Assembly: GCF_000247815.1 (NCBI RefSeq)
Contig: NC_021674.1
Span: 80,832,935 to 80,896,934 of the forward strand
Reading direction: 5' to 3'
Origin: Ficedula albicollis
Taxonomy: Eukaryota > Chordata > Aves > Passeriformes > Muscicapidae
DNA length: 64,000 nucleotides
Below the pieces are notes generated by a model. That model saw only the letters and a program-made list of their open reading frames with translations, was not told the origin of the DNA and did not search any database. A program made the position numbers and the translations under genes. Within the stretch, counting starts at the first letter, position 1. Every line of letters starts with the position of its first letter. Below are positions 11,009-24,412 of this stretch, piece by piece.

Positions 11009-14000
11009 AGTTTTCCAGAGGAGATGTGACAAAACAGATTTTAAAGTGTATCATTGCAGTTCTCCAAGTATTTTATTTTAGCATAGAAAGGAACACCAGC
11101 TGGTCTTATTGTTTGAAATCCAGCCTCTTTTCACAATTAAAATTTGATATAGGTGGTTTTCTTTAGAGCACTATTTTGAAGATAGTGACATCTGTAAATG
11201 ACTCATGGCAACTGAGACAGTCTTGTTGAGGACAAAACTGGCACTTCCTACCCATGGGCTCTTCTGACTGTCCACAGAACTGCATTCCTACAGAGTAAAC
11301 ATCCCTTACTTCTGAAAACTCCTGGAAAAAAAAGACACAAAAATAGCTTTATCTATATTCTTAGTTTAGTTCTACAGAGTTAGTCCTTTTGTTTTATTTG
11401 TGTGGCTGATTTAATACAGCAGCTTGCCAGAGATAAAAATTCATGTCATTCTGATGCCTCAGTGGGATACCATCACTCCTCAAAGACTGCTGTTGGAATT
11501 TTTATTTTTGAAAAGAATCAGATCCTGGAAAAATAAAATGTGCTCTACTGTACATGCTGTGTATGTAATCCAGAAAGTACTACAGAGGCACAAGTTTATA
11601 ATTTCAGTGGCTGAACAGAAAGTTCTACTCATTTCAGGTAAAACTGAACTGAATTCAGCTTCTCCTCAAACCAGAAAATGTCAATTTACAAAGTTTGACC
11701 TTTGCCAAATGATTTCCCCTGCTTTCTTTCCAGCACCTTGAAATCCAAGCTGGATTTGATCTGACCTCACATGTAGTTTCTAGACACCTGAACTGGTACT
11801 GTTTGATGGCTGTCCAGAGGAGCTGCAGCTGCTCCGTGGCAAGGCGCGGTGACGGGCAGAGAGGAGGATGTGTCCCTGTGTCCCTGCCCCACCACCCGGC
11901 ACAAGAGAGCAGCCTGGCTGTCAGCATCACCACCTGCAGCTGCCACACAGCTGTGTCTCACCCCCAGGTGGACTGGAGCGAGGGTGCACCTCCTCCTCCC
12001 AGCCAGCATCCCTCTCCACTGGCTGGGCACGGGGAGCTCGGTTCACGTTCTGCCATAAGGGAGGCAGGAGGCTGGAGCAAGTCCCTGCTCTGGGAAGGGG
12101 CCACAGGTCAGGTCCTACAGCTGCTGTGAATAGCTGCAGCACTATTTAATTCAATGCAGCCTTTATTTACATCAGCTGATCTGGCCCCACTTCTCCTGCC
12201 TTCCTGTGCTTGTTTCCTTTAAGATATATACTTTATAGCCTTGTAAAACACCACTGTATATTCCTGTATAAACTAGTAAAGATATAAGCACAATGTGATT
12301 CTGCGGTTGTTATTACAGCAGTGCCTGAAAAGGGACCCCAGTGTGCCAGGCTCTGTGTGGCTCTCTGAGTGACAGGGAGCTCCTGTCCAAAACAGGCAGG
12401 GCAAGCAGCAGGGAGAGAGAGGAGGGAATGGAACAAGAGAGGCTGGCCCATCCAGGAGAGGAGAAGCAAGGCAGCAGGAGCCAGGGGCCAAAAGGAATGA
12501 AGCTGAGATGAAGAGCTGTGAGCAGGAGGGGGAGATGGGCTTTGGAGCAAACAGCAATGAAAGGCTGAATATGGCCAGCAAAAACTGTGCAAAATAGTCT
12601 GGCATCTGACCCAGCTGCTCCTGCAGCTGTTCTGCCTGTGCTTCCTCTTTCCAAGGCAGGAGGTGGTGGGAATGGGGAAAACATGGTGAGAGGAGCATGG
12701 CACACACAGAGGTACAAAGGCAATCTCCTTGAAAATCTCTGGGTCCAGCCACTGAAGGCTCTTTAGAGCCTCAAATTCTCTCCTTCTCTTCTGCCCTCTT
12801 AACCACCTTTTAATGCTGCTTGGGGCTCCCCTGCTAAGCAAAATACTGGAAATAAATCCTGGCAGAGGTACTGGTTCCTGGGGGCAGCTTGGCTCATTTC
12901 CCTCCTTCCCTTCTAACCAGAAGAAAAGGAGAATATGCAGCAAAACCATTAATCTATTTTGGTGTCTCAAGTATTCAGAAGAAAGCACTTCCAACAGCTG
13001 GACAACCTGGGCAGGATATGCAAAAGGAAGAAGTGAAATTTTTTTAGCATGTTATGACTGGGATGCGTTCATGGACGTCTCATCAGCCTCCCAGCCCTAG
13101 GAGTGCCCAAAGAGAGGAATGCCTGGTGGGCTCTCCACAAATGCCTGTTCACAGTCTGGCATAGGTGAGTTTTCTGTGCCTTTCTGGAGGAGAGGACTGT
13201 TAATTCAAAAGACCACGGCAGATGATGAAAGGTACAGGCTCTCTTCTATGGGTAGCAATGTTCACCAAGTTTGTTCTCTCAGATTATCTGAAGTCCAGGC
13301 TACACCTTGAGCACAAAGTTTCACTGCTGTATGTGGCCAAAACACATCTATGTCCAGTCCTAGAACATGTCCTTCAGAAGAGAGGAAAAAGAGAGGAAAG
13401 GTGCTGCAGCAAGACCAACTCAGTAAGATCACAAATGACAGATGTGAAGAATCTCAGAAATAAACACATACTGAATGCAGAGAAAATATTTTGAAATGAA
13501 GATTGCTTATGAATAAGGGGAGGTTAAAGGCAGTGGCTGGAGAGAAAAAAATTCCAAGATGAAAGTGAGTAATGCAAATAAAAGGAAAACAAGAGGAAAA
13601 AATCGGTTCTCCTATAGAGGAGACTTCTAGTAGCTGGATGATAACCAGTGATTACTCCAAGTACTGTGCCTAGTGTTGGAGGTTTGGATCTGAGAAAGGC
13701 CAGGAGCAACAGAGAAAGGAAACATCACAGGACAGACAGGAGGAACTGTGGTACAAAGAGAAAAGTTGTTTGTTTCTGTTGGCAAGACACATTCAAGAGC
13801 CTCAGGGTGGGAGATTTCTACATGAACAAATACAGAATGTTGTGCTTCTTTCTGCTCCACCTGCTTTCGGAGCAATCCAAAGGTCCATCAGTTTTGGCCA
13901 TGTAGTGACCATGGTGTAGCACTGTACTGGGCTTGAGTTGATTATACACACACACCAAGCTGGCCTTACTCTTTCAGGCCTTGGGCTATTCTTGCAGAGG

Positions 14001-15011
14001 AGAGCTGAGGAGGTGCCTGACCACAGGGCAAACACATCTGCCCAGGCCTGGCTGTGTCAGTGTGCTGAGAGACCGGATGTAAAAACATACTCACTGGAGC
14101 ATCTGCTGCTGACTTGAAAGAAATGCCTGTTTCTTCTTTCTTCAAATATATTTCACTGCTGGCTTGCATACTGAAGGACAAGGAGAAATTTAATTTGTTC
14201 TATCAGAAAAATACTAGTTTGTCTAACCCTTTTTTTTTCCAGAAGCAGCAGGTCTGAGCAAGTTTTGACGATGAGAGGATTCTCAAGTCTGCAAGGGAAT
14301 TTCTGATTAAAACACATTAAATTTGTGGATTTCTGGGGCTGGTGGAATGCAGGAGGCTCATTCCAACCCAGCAACTGCCTTTTCTGGACTCCTTCAGTTT
14401 GGAGCTGGTTTGCAGTGCACAAACTTGCATTCCTTGGCATAGAAACCTTCATCCTGTCTTCCGGCACCCTTCAGGAGTCCAGCCTGCATGCTCTCTGCTT
14501 GCTGCCAGACTTTCCCTTACAGCCTCTCCTCCTGGCAGCAGAGGAAAAGCAGAGTCAGAGGACAGAGAAAAAGCAGAGCAGAGGCATGTGAGTGGTGGGG
14601 CCATCACTCCTCATTACAGGGCCCGAAGTGCTTGCTCGGTGTGAGTCCTGCCTGAGACTGTGCACCAGCAGTGCTTGAAAGGACTGTTACTTGATTATTC
14701 CCATTTTAATCTTTGACCATTTTAACCATTTTGCTTATTCCAGGCAGCTATCTGTTTTATTTACATTGCATGCTTTCAGGCTAAGTGTATGAGGTCACAA
14801 CAGGACAAAAAACAAGGCAATGAGCAGAGGATGATGTGCATAGAAAAGGATGATTTCAATTTATGCCTTCTTCAGCTGGGTATAGCTTTTGTATCTTTTC
14901 AGGGTGGGAGCAAGGGATATAGAATCAAAGACAGGTGGTTACATTTAGCACAAGTAATTTCCTAACCTCCTGAATTTTCCTTTTTTTTCCCCCTGGCACC
15001 TCAAGCATATT
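11009..15011. other. Non-coding stretch; purine-rich strand at 12.36-12.70 kb
   Basis: No supported gene. The longest ordinary open frame in the window, 253 codons on the minus strand at 12233-12994, lies here. The other two minus-strand frames are also open across the same place, which reflects the purine-rich, T-poor plus strand (few reverse-strand stop codons) and not selection for coding. The translated sequence is low in complexity and matches no family I know. The stretch 11820-12060 is fairly GC-rich. No repeat family is recognised. Confidence 0.6.
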
Positions 15012-16294
15012 CCACCAGGAACTCCTATATGTTGTCAATCATCTAATGAATTTATTTGAATAAACATCTTATGTCAACCTGAGATCCAAAAGGAAAGGAT
15101 CCCAGCTCAGGAGAATAAAGTGCAAAAAGTATGTAGAGGAGCTTTCAACAGTAGTAAAAATCAGCTCTCTCAAACAAAATTGTAAGGCTCCAATAATAGA
15201 CCTTGATGACAAGCGGAATTAAATAAAACATGAGTGATGAAACCCTGTAATGTTTATGGTGAGGTAGTCCAGACAGATGATTATTAACTGTTACCAAAAC
15301 AGTGTCTTGGCAGTAGATGTGCAGTAACCAGGATGGAGACTGGTAGCTAGTTTAAATTACTGGTAAAGATCTGTTATAGGTTTCAAAGAATCCTTCTAAC
15401 ACAATGGAATAATAGCATGAAATCAGTAATTGTGTGTGTGGGTGAATAGTGCCTGACATCATATTCAGAGGAGGGAAAGACATCACTTCCCTCTTCATTC
15501 TGACTTGCTATCATATCTATTTCACAACAAATGCCTAAGAAGGAGGGTTGGGTCTCATGTTGTTTTTAGCTAAGCAGCAATAAACATACCATGTCACACC
15601 CTGCTTGGAAAAGAGAAAAAAAAAAAAGGAAAAAATTATGATTTTTTGCTCCCCACCAGGAACTCCTATATGTTGTCAATCATCTAATGAATTTATTTGA
15701 ATAAACATCTTATGTCAACCTGAGATCCAAAAGGAAAGGATCCCAGCTCAGGAGAATAAAGTGCAAAAAGTATGTAGAGGAGCTTTCAACAGTAGTAAAA
15801 ATCAGCTCTCTCAAACAAAATTGTAAGGCTCCAATAATAGACCTTGATGACAAGCGGAATTAAATAAAACATGAGTGATGAAACCCTGTAATGTTTATGG
15901 TGAGGTAGTCCAGACAGATGATTATTAACTGTTACCAAAACAGTGTCTTGGCAGTAGATGTGCAGTAACCAGGATGGAGACTGGTAGCTAGTTTAAATTA
16001 CTGGTAAAGATCTGTTATAGGTTTCAAAGAATCCTTCTAACACAATGGAATAATAGCATGAAATCAGTAATTGTGTGTGTGGGTGAATAGTGCCTGACAT
16101 CATATTCAGAGGAGGGAAAGACATCACTTCCCTCTTCATTCTGACTTGCTATCATATCTATTTCACAACAAATGCCTAAGAAGGAGGGTTGGGTCTCATG
16201 TTGTTTTTAGCTAAGCAGCAATAAACATACCATGTCACACCCTGCTTGGAAAAGAGAAAAAAAAAAAAGGGAAAAAATTATGATTTTTTGCTCC
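15012..16294. repeat. Large tandem duplication, 641-bp period, two nearly identical copies
   Basis: Copy 1 spans 15012-15652 and copy 2 spans 15653-16294. Both open with CCACCAGGAACTCCTATATG and close with TTATGATTTTTTGCTCC. Reading them side by side, I find one difference: one extra G after the 12-A run near the end of copy 2. No gene lies inside, and the unit belongs to no repeat family I recognise. Such identity fits either a very recent duplication, possibly polymorphic, or a false duplication in the assembly where two haplotypes or overlapping contig ends were laid in series. Confidence 0.97.
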
Positions 16295-17153
16295 CTGACA
16301 CACCTGGAAATAAAACATCAGTGATCCCTAGACATAACTCACGGAGTGATTCCAGTCTGACTGAGAGGCCCAAATCCAGCCTCTCCTTTGGCCAGGAGCA
16401 GTGACGCCTGTCAGGCTCAGGGCTGAGTGCTGGAGAAGCCTTTTGGGACTGGGAACACCTACATCTCAGCGAGGCAGCACAATCCATAAAAGCCTCATCC
16501 ACGCAAACGAACTGTTTCTGACCCATCCCAGATCCCAAGCACCGTCACTGCCTGCTGCAGGCAACTGCTGTTTATGTCCCTTATTGACAGGCTGCTCTCG
16601 TAAAGGCTTGGGAGCCCCCGGGGAGATGGGTAGAACCTTGCAGGACTTGTCACCCTGCTGCAGAGCAGTGCTTGTCTCACACGTGTGCTGCACTGTGCCT
16701 TAAGTACCCCGCTGCCTCAGCCTTTGTAATGTTCAGAGCCTGTGGTCTGCAGCTCCAAACCTTCTCCCAAAGCTGATGAGGCACTGTTTTCCAGACTCTC
16801 TTTGGCCGCACTTTCCCTTAATTTTTTTTAATGCTGTTGTTTTTCTGCTGTTATTTTCAGGGGTCTGCACCTGCAAATCCTGGCAGCGTCGTCAGGACAG
16901 GGCCTCCTGGGAAGCAGCTCCCATTGCTGTGGGATTTGACCTCCTCTCCCCCTCCTCCTTTGTCTCTTGGTTTGTATATTTTAGTTCATATTACAAAAAA
17001 CAAATATAGTCCACAGCAAAGTTAATAATAACAATAACAGTACTAATAAATAATAATATGCAAAGATAATAAATATTCAGTAAATGTTATCCAATGGATC
17101 TGTACACACCAAAACTTAACAACCAGTCAATGTGAAACATTTCACTTAATTAA
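16295..17153. other. Non-coding stretch, AAT-rich at its end
   Basis: Open frames up to 100 codons at 16278-16703 on both strands have no recognisable product. From about 17017 to 17090 the sequence is rich in AAT and AAC units. Nothing else is identified. Confidence 0.55.
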
Positions 17154-17325
17154 TATGCTTCAATCAGCACAAACAGTGCTCTTCCTTACAAAACAGGAAT
17201 GCAAGTTCATGCAGCCAAATGGCAACTTTATCCTAAACTTATGCTTCAATCAGCACAAACAGTGCTCTTCTTTACAAAACAGGAATGCAAGTCCATGCAG
17301 CCAAATGGCAACTTTATCCTAAACT
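17154..17325. repeat. Tandem duplication, 86-bp period, two copies
   Basis: Copies at 17154-17239 and 17240-17325 begin with TATGCTTCAATCAGCACAAA and end with TTTATCCTAAACT. They differ at two C/T positions (CTTCC against CTTCT, and GTTCATG against GTCCATG). No gene spans them. Confidence 0.96.
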
Positions 17326-18831
17326 CTTAATCTCATTCTGAGACTTCCTAGCAACTAGCCCAAGTGACACATATAGTACCAAATTAACTGAAATTTGATT
17401 GCTTGAAAATATGACCACATGTCGCCAAGATCTTTTAGTCCATCAACCTGACATCAATCCAGAAGTAAAATACATACAGCAATGGTTGTAAACCTAGGTA
17501 AACCTTATTAGATTCAGTGCTTCACACTTCGATTCAAAATCCAAGCATGTTATACAAGATAGTACAGTTGTCTTCAGCAAAGAACAGTGAGTTCAGTCTG
17601 TTTTCAATACACAGACGCACAGCTCCATCATGTTAGTCCCATACTTGGATAGGAGGCTTCTCCAAATGCCATCAAACATCCTCATGTTGTCCTAGACCAC
17701 ACCCCTAATTCTAGTTCTTGCTGCAAACCCAGTTGTGGGCATTTCTCCTGGATTACAAGGGTTTATTGGTCAGGTTTTAGCATTACAGCCAAAAAAGCAA
17801 CCTGAGAGGAATTTTGAGTCGGGGAGTCATTGATCACTCCACAGACACAACACAACTCCTGGAAATAGGACAAGGCTTCAAGACATGTAGGTTTGGGGTT
17901 AGAGTCAAACTTTCACTTGCCATTGAGCCAGGAGTTGGAGCTGTTGCTGAATCAAGGTGGTACTTGGATAGGTTTGGGAATAATTATATCAGGCCCCATC
18001 TTCTGTATTCAGATGTAGTCTGACATTCCTCACGGGCCAATTCTTGGGTATGGATTTGGAGTTGGGTTTCATTTGTACAGGAGATCAGGGTTTGACTGGC
18101 ATTGGACATTAGTCCTCAGTTCAGTCCAGAAAAAACTACCGAGCTATTTTAATAACTCTAACAAAAAGTACCAGGGAGCCCATGGTTATTTTGGTGTCTG
18201 AATTAATTTTAGAATTGAGATTTATTCTAAGATTTAAAACATGGGGTTTTTTTCAGTTAAAATTCTACCTCCTGCCCATCCCTTAGGTTATTAGATATTG
18301 GTTTGCATTCCTCACATTCAATCCCTTTCCCATTCAAGCAACCCACCTGGCTCAGTTAGCTGGCAAACTTTCACACTAGCCTGTGCAAACAGCTCTCCTT
18401 TTACACACGTGGTGCAAAACCACAGTCTGAGCCCACAGTCACTCACAGTCTGCTCCTGCATTCACCTGTGTCATTTGAACTGGAGCTGGACTTTCTGCTG
18501 CTGAGTGTGGGGTGAGTAGAATTTTTTGTGCCGGTGTTTGGGTTCACGCAAGATGCACTTGGACTTGCATTTTACTGGAAAACATACTGGTTTTAATATC
18601 CTTTTTGGGTAGATGGGGTAGATAGGTTCTTTGTGTAGAAAACAAGGCACCCCCTCCAGATCTCCACCACTAGCTGTGACTGTGGGTTGCTGTAGCCCAT
18701 AGCAGAGATCCTCTGGCTCTCTCCTCTGTGGCACATGTGCTGCTTTCAAGACCATGCTGACATCTAACCAAGTCTCTGCCCCCTGTCTTGCTTATGCACA
18801 GAGATGTCGAAATATCTGCATTGTTGTGGTT
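17326..18831. other. Non-coding stretch upstream of an LTR
   Basis: No gene is supported. I considered whether this could be older retroviral sequence adjoining the LTR at 18832, but saw no polyprotein signature or primer-binding site. It is left as anonymous DNA. Confidence 0.5.
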
Positions 18832-19435
18832 CATCCCCAGCCAGCAGACAAGCCCCATGCAGCCACTCACTCACTCCCACCAGTGGGACTGATGAGAGAA
18901 TCAGAAGGGTAAAAGCCAGAGAACTTGTGGGTTGAGATAAACTCAGTTTAATAGAGAAAGCAAAAGCTGCACATGCAAGCAAGCAAGGCAAAATAAGGAA
19001 TTCATTCAATGCTTTCCATGGGTAGGTAGGTGTTCAGCCATCTCCAGGAGTGCAGGGCCCCATCATGGACCACATAGTGGTTATTTGGGAAGACGTGCAT
19101 CATCATTCCATATGTTCCGCCCTTCTTCCTTCTTCCCCCCCTCTTTAGGTGCTGAGCATGATGTCATATGATCTGGAATGTTCCTTTGGTCAGTTTGGAT
19201 CACCCATCCCTTCTGTGTCTCCTCCCAGCCTCCCAAGTGCCCCCCTGGCCCTCTCCCCAGTGTGGCAGCACAGAAATCAGAAAAAGCCTTGACTCTATGT
19301 AAGCCCTGCTCAGCAATAACAAAAACATCTCTATATTATCAACCCTGTTCAGCACAAACCCAAAACACAGCCCAATACCAGCCACTGTGAAGAAAATTAA
19401 CTCTACCCCAGCTAAAACCAGCAGATCAAGAACTA
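18832..19435 (-). mobile_element. Solo LTR of an avian endogenous retrovirus
   Basis: About 604 bp closely resembles a well-known family of bird retroviral LTRs. Recognisable blocks on the plus strand include TGTTGTGGTTC at the left edge, CTCACTCACTCCCACCAGT, GGGTTGAGATAAACTCAG, and a right edge reading AAAATTAACTCTACCCCAGC then TAAAACCAGCAGA. An ATTAAA polyadenylation-type signal lies on the reverse strand at 18947-18952, near the 3' end expected for a minus-strand LTR, so I place the sense strand on minus. The outermost right base pair appears mutated from the usual TG...CA termini. No internal gag, pol or env sequence adjoins it, so it is a solo LTR left by recombination. I see no clear target-site duplication. 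Confidence 0.85.
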
Positions 19436-21922
19436 ACCTTCTATTCGTGGGCAAACTGAGATAGATCACACTGCCCTTGGCTGACCGTTTAAGTATGGGT
19501 GGATCCATCCCCATATTTCATTTCAGTACCAGAGTGAAATGAGCATGCTTTATTTTTCCTGCTTCTCAAGGTATCTCCAAAATAATTTACCAGCCTATCA
19601 CCCTATCACCTGACTGGTGAAAAGCTGTAGTCCACTGCTGATCCTATATTCAAAAGTATTTGAACAGCACAGAAAGACTTCCCCAGCACAGTGTTAAGCA
19701 CAGGCCAAATTCACATCAAATTTATCACTGCATGACAACAAGCAATGTCACATGCACAAAGCTTTCATTAAGTGGTAGCAAGAGCTACTTAATTTGCAGT
19801 ATATATTTTCTTGTTACTACCAGAGACCCTGAGTTACTTTCTTCTGCCTGTACAGTCTATGTTGTCAGAATGATCCCAGAGGCCCCCGGCCCACAGCTGC
19901 CTATCATTTATTCCACACACAAAGTATGAATTAGCATTCTACTCCAATTTTAAAGCTGTTCATCATTAAAATAATTTGGATGAATAAACAACACATTGGA
20001 CAAACTTATGCCTTTAAAAATTGTTAGGTATTGTAGGGTTGAATCTTCTCAGTTCTGTTGTTTTTTCTGTGTATTGTTTTTTTCCTTTTTGATCTTTGCC
20101 GTAGGTCCTTTCTTTCCTTATTTAATACCCCTCCCCACTCTCAAAGGGCTCAGAGTTTTCTTTGCCCCAGAAAGCAAAGGACAATACATCAAATCCAGAT
20201 CTCTTGGAAAAGAGCATAATGCACAAACCACAGGAGCAATGGGTGTTCTAAGAGCATATTTTCAGTGCTAACTTTGTCCCCCGCTTTGATGCTTTCCCAT
20301 ATACTCTCTTGAAACATGGTGAATCTCTGTTAAAGGTTCTACCTTCTGGTTGAACCTACCATGTACAAGGCAGATCCTGTATCCTTGTAAAAGTTAGCAG
20401 TGTAAGATAATAGAAAAAATATGGAGAAGGCTTTCAGTCTAGAGGAGAAATTAGAGTTGACAGCCAACATGCCACCCACTTCCTATTAAAAGATAGTGGT
20501 TATTTGCTAAAGCCCCGAGGATTAAATCCTAGAATTACCTTTTATATCAGCTTTAACAAACATCTCCCACAAATCACAAGCAGATCTTCAGATAAATTAG
20601 ACTAATTCCTTGTGGAAACTGCAAACACTTTCTCTCTCCAAGTTAAGAAATTGTCACAGTGCAAGGAAGGCTGCAGTGCTTTCTGAACTCTAACATCCCC
20701 TTCATATTTTTTTCCTGCTTGATGTAATCTTTGTCAGATTGTCAAAGAGCATTTGCACAGTCAGTACTGGAGATGAGTCAAAAGGCATTTTCACAAATTG
20801 CTGAGCCTGGATGAAAGGCCCGTAGTTGCACTGCCACGTTCCCACGGAAGACACAGTCCTCTCACTACTAAACTGCAGCACACGTTTGAGAGGGACCATC
20901 CTTCACCTGCTGCTGGGCACCCAAAGCTTGTGCCAGCAGATGGACCAGAGCCTTTTCTTTGCTTTAAGATATGTGGCTGCCACATTTCCCTTCCACACAG
21001 ATACTCCTGCATCCCCCAGAAGATGGCAGACTCTGGAGGTAATCCCTGGCCCTGTGAGAGTCCTTGGAGCAGGGCTTGGCACTGCCTGGAAGGTGGGCTG
21101 ACATCAGCCCTAGCCTGGGGGAAAGCCTGCCAGCAGCTATGCAGGCTGCACAATCCCATGCCAGTGCTCAAGGCCCTGTTTGTTTTTTAGTTGCAAACAC
21201 TAAAAAGACTAAAAGTGTAACCACTTAACCACTGGTGAGGATGATCAAACAGGGCTGGAAAATCTGCACTCTGACTCCCACGATTCTAGTTTTTAAGGAA
21301 TCCAAAGCCATCCCAGCCACACTGGCTAGAGACTGCCCTGAGGAGCAGAATACCTGCTCCTTCCTAACAGTTTACCCAAAAGCCCCTCTAAAGAAGCCCT
21401 GAGGTGTCAGACTTTCCAGCACTGTCAATATAGGCAGAAAGGAGACCCATTTTGGTATCATTACTTGCTTCCTGGGAGCTTTCAAAAGCATTCCTCTGTA
21501 CTGTCTGTAGAGAGAAGGCCTCCACTTTGGCTGAGGAGAAGTTACCCTCACAGAGCTGGAAGTGAAGTAGCTACTGCAGAATAAATGGAGTGCACATCAC
21601 TATTTCCCAAAACCAGGCTGCAATGGCAGGCTGATGCCTGATGCTATCTTACACATTGGCACCACACTCCAGAACTCCTCTGCCTATAAAATACTTCACA
21701 AGAGACTCCCAGGGGGTGGTGGTATAAAATCAGAATGAAAGATGGGAAGAATCATAAATAGGAGGGTAGGTCAGATGCCAAAGCATAGTGAGCCTGGTGA
21801 CAAAATGACTGCTCCCATGTGTAAGTATAGCTCTCTGTAGCCCAGCTAACTTCCAGCTTTGTTCAAATGGTGGAAAGTCTGAAAACGGCACCAGCTCAGC
21901 CTTGAGACATTTGGGACATGAT
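19436..21922. other. Non-coding stretch, nothing recognised
   Basis: Open frames of up to 130 codons at 20791-21190 exist on both strands over the same bases and have no family signature. No repeat family or RNA gene is visible. Confidence 0.55.
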
Positions 21923-22039
21923 GTACTTGGTGATCAGCACCTGGAAACGATTGGTGATCGCCCACAGCTTAAAGGCAGGGCGTACTTGGTGATCAGCACC
22001 TGGAAGTGATTGGTGATCGCCCACAGCTTAAAGGCAGGG
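21923..22039. repeat. Tandem duplication, 59-bp period, two copies
   Basis: Copies start at 21923 and 21982 with GTACTTGGTGATCAGCACCT and end with GCTTAAAGGCAGGG. They differ by two adjacent transitions (GAAACGATT against GAAGTGATT). Each unit also holds an internal short echo, GGTGATCAGC and GGTGATCGCC. No gene is called. Confidence 0.95.
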
Positions 22040-24325
22040 TTGGCCTGAGAACTGTTTCCCACCAGTGCAGCTCCAAGATGCAAGTTCCCTTTCTGAGTCC
22101 CCAAAGAAGCAGCTGCATTAACTTGCTCCAGCAGAGATGCTGCAAAAATGTTACATAAAGGCATCTCACCAAGGCTGTATGTTCATTCCTTGCTTTGCCA
22201 GCTTTGGGGAGCACCATGATTTGAGGGGTCACCAGCTGTGAAACTGGAATCATGTCTTTGGCCAAAACAGAGGGTTATCAGGAAGGTGAGGCTATTGCTC
22301 TCTTACCTGCTGTATAGTCTCTGGCTGTTATGGAGGAATGATGAAAGAATTGTCCTGAGCTCAGACTCAAGGATCATGACCCAAAGCTTGCAGAGGCTGT
22401 CCATGACTTGTGAGTTGGCTCTGGAGCAGGCACTTCTGCTCCACCTTACTGCAATTTGTCAACAGAAGTATGGCTATGTTTCTAGGAGCAGTTGTGGAAA
22501 GAGTTTGAACAAGAAATAAAGATACTTTAGGAACTACTAACTTCTAGTGTGGTTTTCATTTTCTAATGTAGGCTTTTGCCAAAATACGTGAGCTGCTTCA
22601 TCAGAAAAAGGAGTTTGGCCTACATTTTCAGACTAGCAGATTGGGCGGTGGCAGGGATTTTAGAGGCTGGAAGAAACTTTGATGCAGAGAGATGACAGAC
22701 TAATTATTCACAAATTGTCTGTCTAAGTATGTACCAATAACCTAAGTGTTCATACTCTTTCCAAATACACCTATTATAATTCTGATTAAAGGGATATGTA
22801 CTTTTTTCCTAGACAAAAAAACCCAATCATTTCTTGTTTTTTTCAGGAAAGTATCTTGAAAGATGTTTCTGTTTCCCTTCTCTATCCTGCTCTTTTTTTC
22901 TTCTAGTATGTCATACTGTTTTTATAAAAGATTCTGTAAACAGCATCCCTGGATTTAATTCATACATATTACTAGGAAAAGAGGATGCAATGGTAATAAC
23001 CTATAGTAACAGGGACACCTGGAGTCCAGAAGGTCCCTGTTGTGTTGGGAAGAACAGGTATCATGGATCAGCTTTCCTACAGTGAGAGGAATCTGTTCCA
23101 CATAATTTTTCTTTGTTCAGATTTATCTCAAAGTGGCCTGATTCTTGCTAACTGAAAAATTGAACTGAAAAACCATTCTCAGCTTTCACTTTAATACAGC
23201 AGCAACTGAAAGTGGGGATGTATGCACAAAGAAACCTTCCATTTCTTCTTTTTTTCAAAATTCCTTTTTAATCAAAGCCATGCTTTGGGGTATTTTGCTT
23301 ATATGACTTGAGGTTTTTAACCCTTGAAATACATAAGAGTGGAAGAGGAGGAACATTTGAGTTTTCGTAACTTTTCCCTTTCCATATTTTCTTAGTTATG
23401 TCACTGCTGTTCTTTTAAAGTGGTTTGCTGAGCAGAAGATATTCTTTTTCAAAACCTTGTGTTTGGAAAATCCAGTCCTTTTTTTTTTCTCCCTAACATT
23501 CCCTCTTTCTTTCCCTAGTTTGCATTAGCAGGGATAAAGGTTTTGCTGAAGGAACAAAACTCTCCATCACAGCCGTGCAAGTGAAAGGGGCCACATGAGT
23601 GAAATGGGCTGGAACCTGGAACATCCCTTTTCATGCTGGTATAGTTAAAACTGACCTCAAAAGAAGGGCTTTTCATCACTTAAGCAAGCAAGGCAGAAGG
23701 AATTAGCTCAGGAATCTCACCAACTTCTTAGTGGTGCCAGTTTCACTTAACTAGTCCTTCATGTAGAACCACACATTAGCAACTTTGAATTTTCTTCCAT
23801 TTCCTTGTCCTTGCTTCGTGGCTGAGAACTTGTTGCCAGACCCACAAAGGTATTTAGGCGGCCGTTTCCCATATAAGTGTCCAACTTGACAAAGTGAAAT
23901 CAAAACCTTTTGAATCCCGACGAGCTATATCCTTCCTTTCCTTTGTTATTGTGAACTGCATTTGGCTTTTATGGCATTTATTTTTCAGAAGAGGATAAAA
24001 CATTTTATCACTTATGAAAATGTGGTTACAATTTGTATGCAGCTCTACAGAATATTACTTGGAGGTGTAACTCTTGCCATGCCATTTTCTGAATAGTCTA
24101 TTTACTAAGTGTTAATGTGAGTCCCAGCAGGGTGCAGTTTGTAAACTTATGGGTGTTTAGAAGCATTACACTAAAGGCTGTATTGAATGCCCAAGCCTGC
24201 AATTAGAAAACATGTAACTAATGCTTGCTCATACTAATTGTTTCTATTGCCTGAGGTATTTGGATGCAGCTTTGAATTGAGGACAATTAGGCTGTTCCCA
24301 TTTTCAGACCCTGCACACAAGTGTC
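22040..24325. other. Non-coding stretch, nothing recognised
   Basis: AT-rich DNA without a supported gene. A 9-bp inverted repeat (AATGTAGGC at 22565 and GCCTACATT at 22618) encloses about 44 bp. It is too short to name as an element. Confidence 0.55.
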
Positions 24326-24412
24326 TATACACATATATCTACTTACACATGCAGATATATATATACACACACATATATGTGCATCTGTGAATGCATGTGT
24401 GCACTCTCTGAT
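24326..24412. repeat. Alternating purine-pyrimidine microsatellite (AT/AC/GT)
   Basis: A degenerate dinucleotide region with ATATATATATACACACACA-like core at about 24354-24375, followed by GT- and GCATG-containing steps. Alternating purine-pyrimidine tracts of this type can adopt left-handed DNA in principle. No gene is associated. Confidence 0.85.

Noticed and set aside
12233..12994. 253-codon minus-strand open frame as a gene
   Set aside because: The other two minus-strand frames are open over the same interval because the plus strand is purine-rich and T-poor. There is no recognisable domain.
18832..19435. Full-length provirus with internal genes
   Set aside because: Only one LTR is recognisable, and no gag, pol or env-like sequence lies beside it.
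22565..22626. 9-bp inverted repeat as a small transposon
   Set aside because: The stem is too short and there is no target-site duplication or terminal motif.
21016..24136. CTCF-like motifs at 21016-21028 and 24124-24136
   Set aside because: Each has one mismatch to the core consensus. About this many would be expected by chance in 64 kb on two strands.
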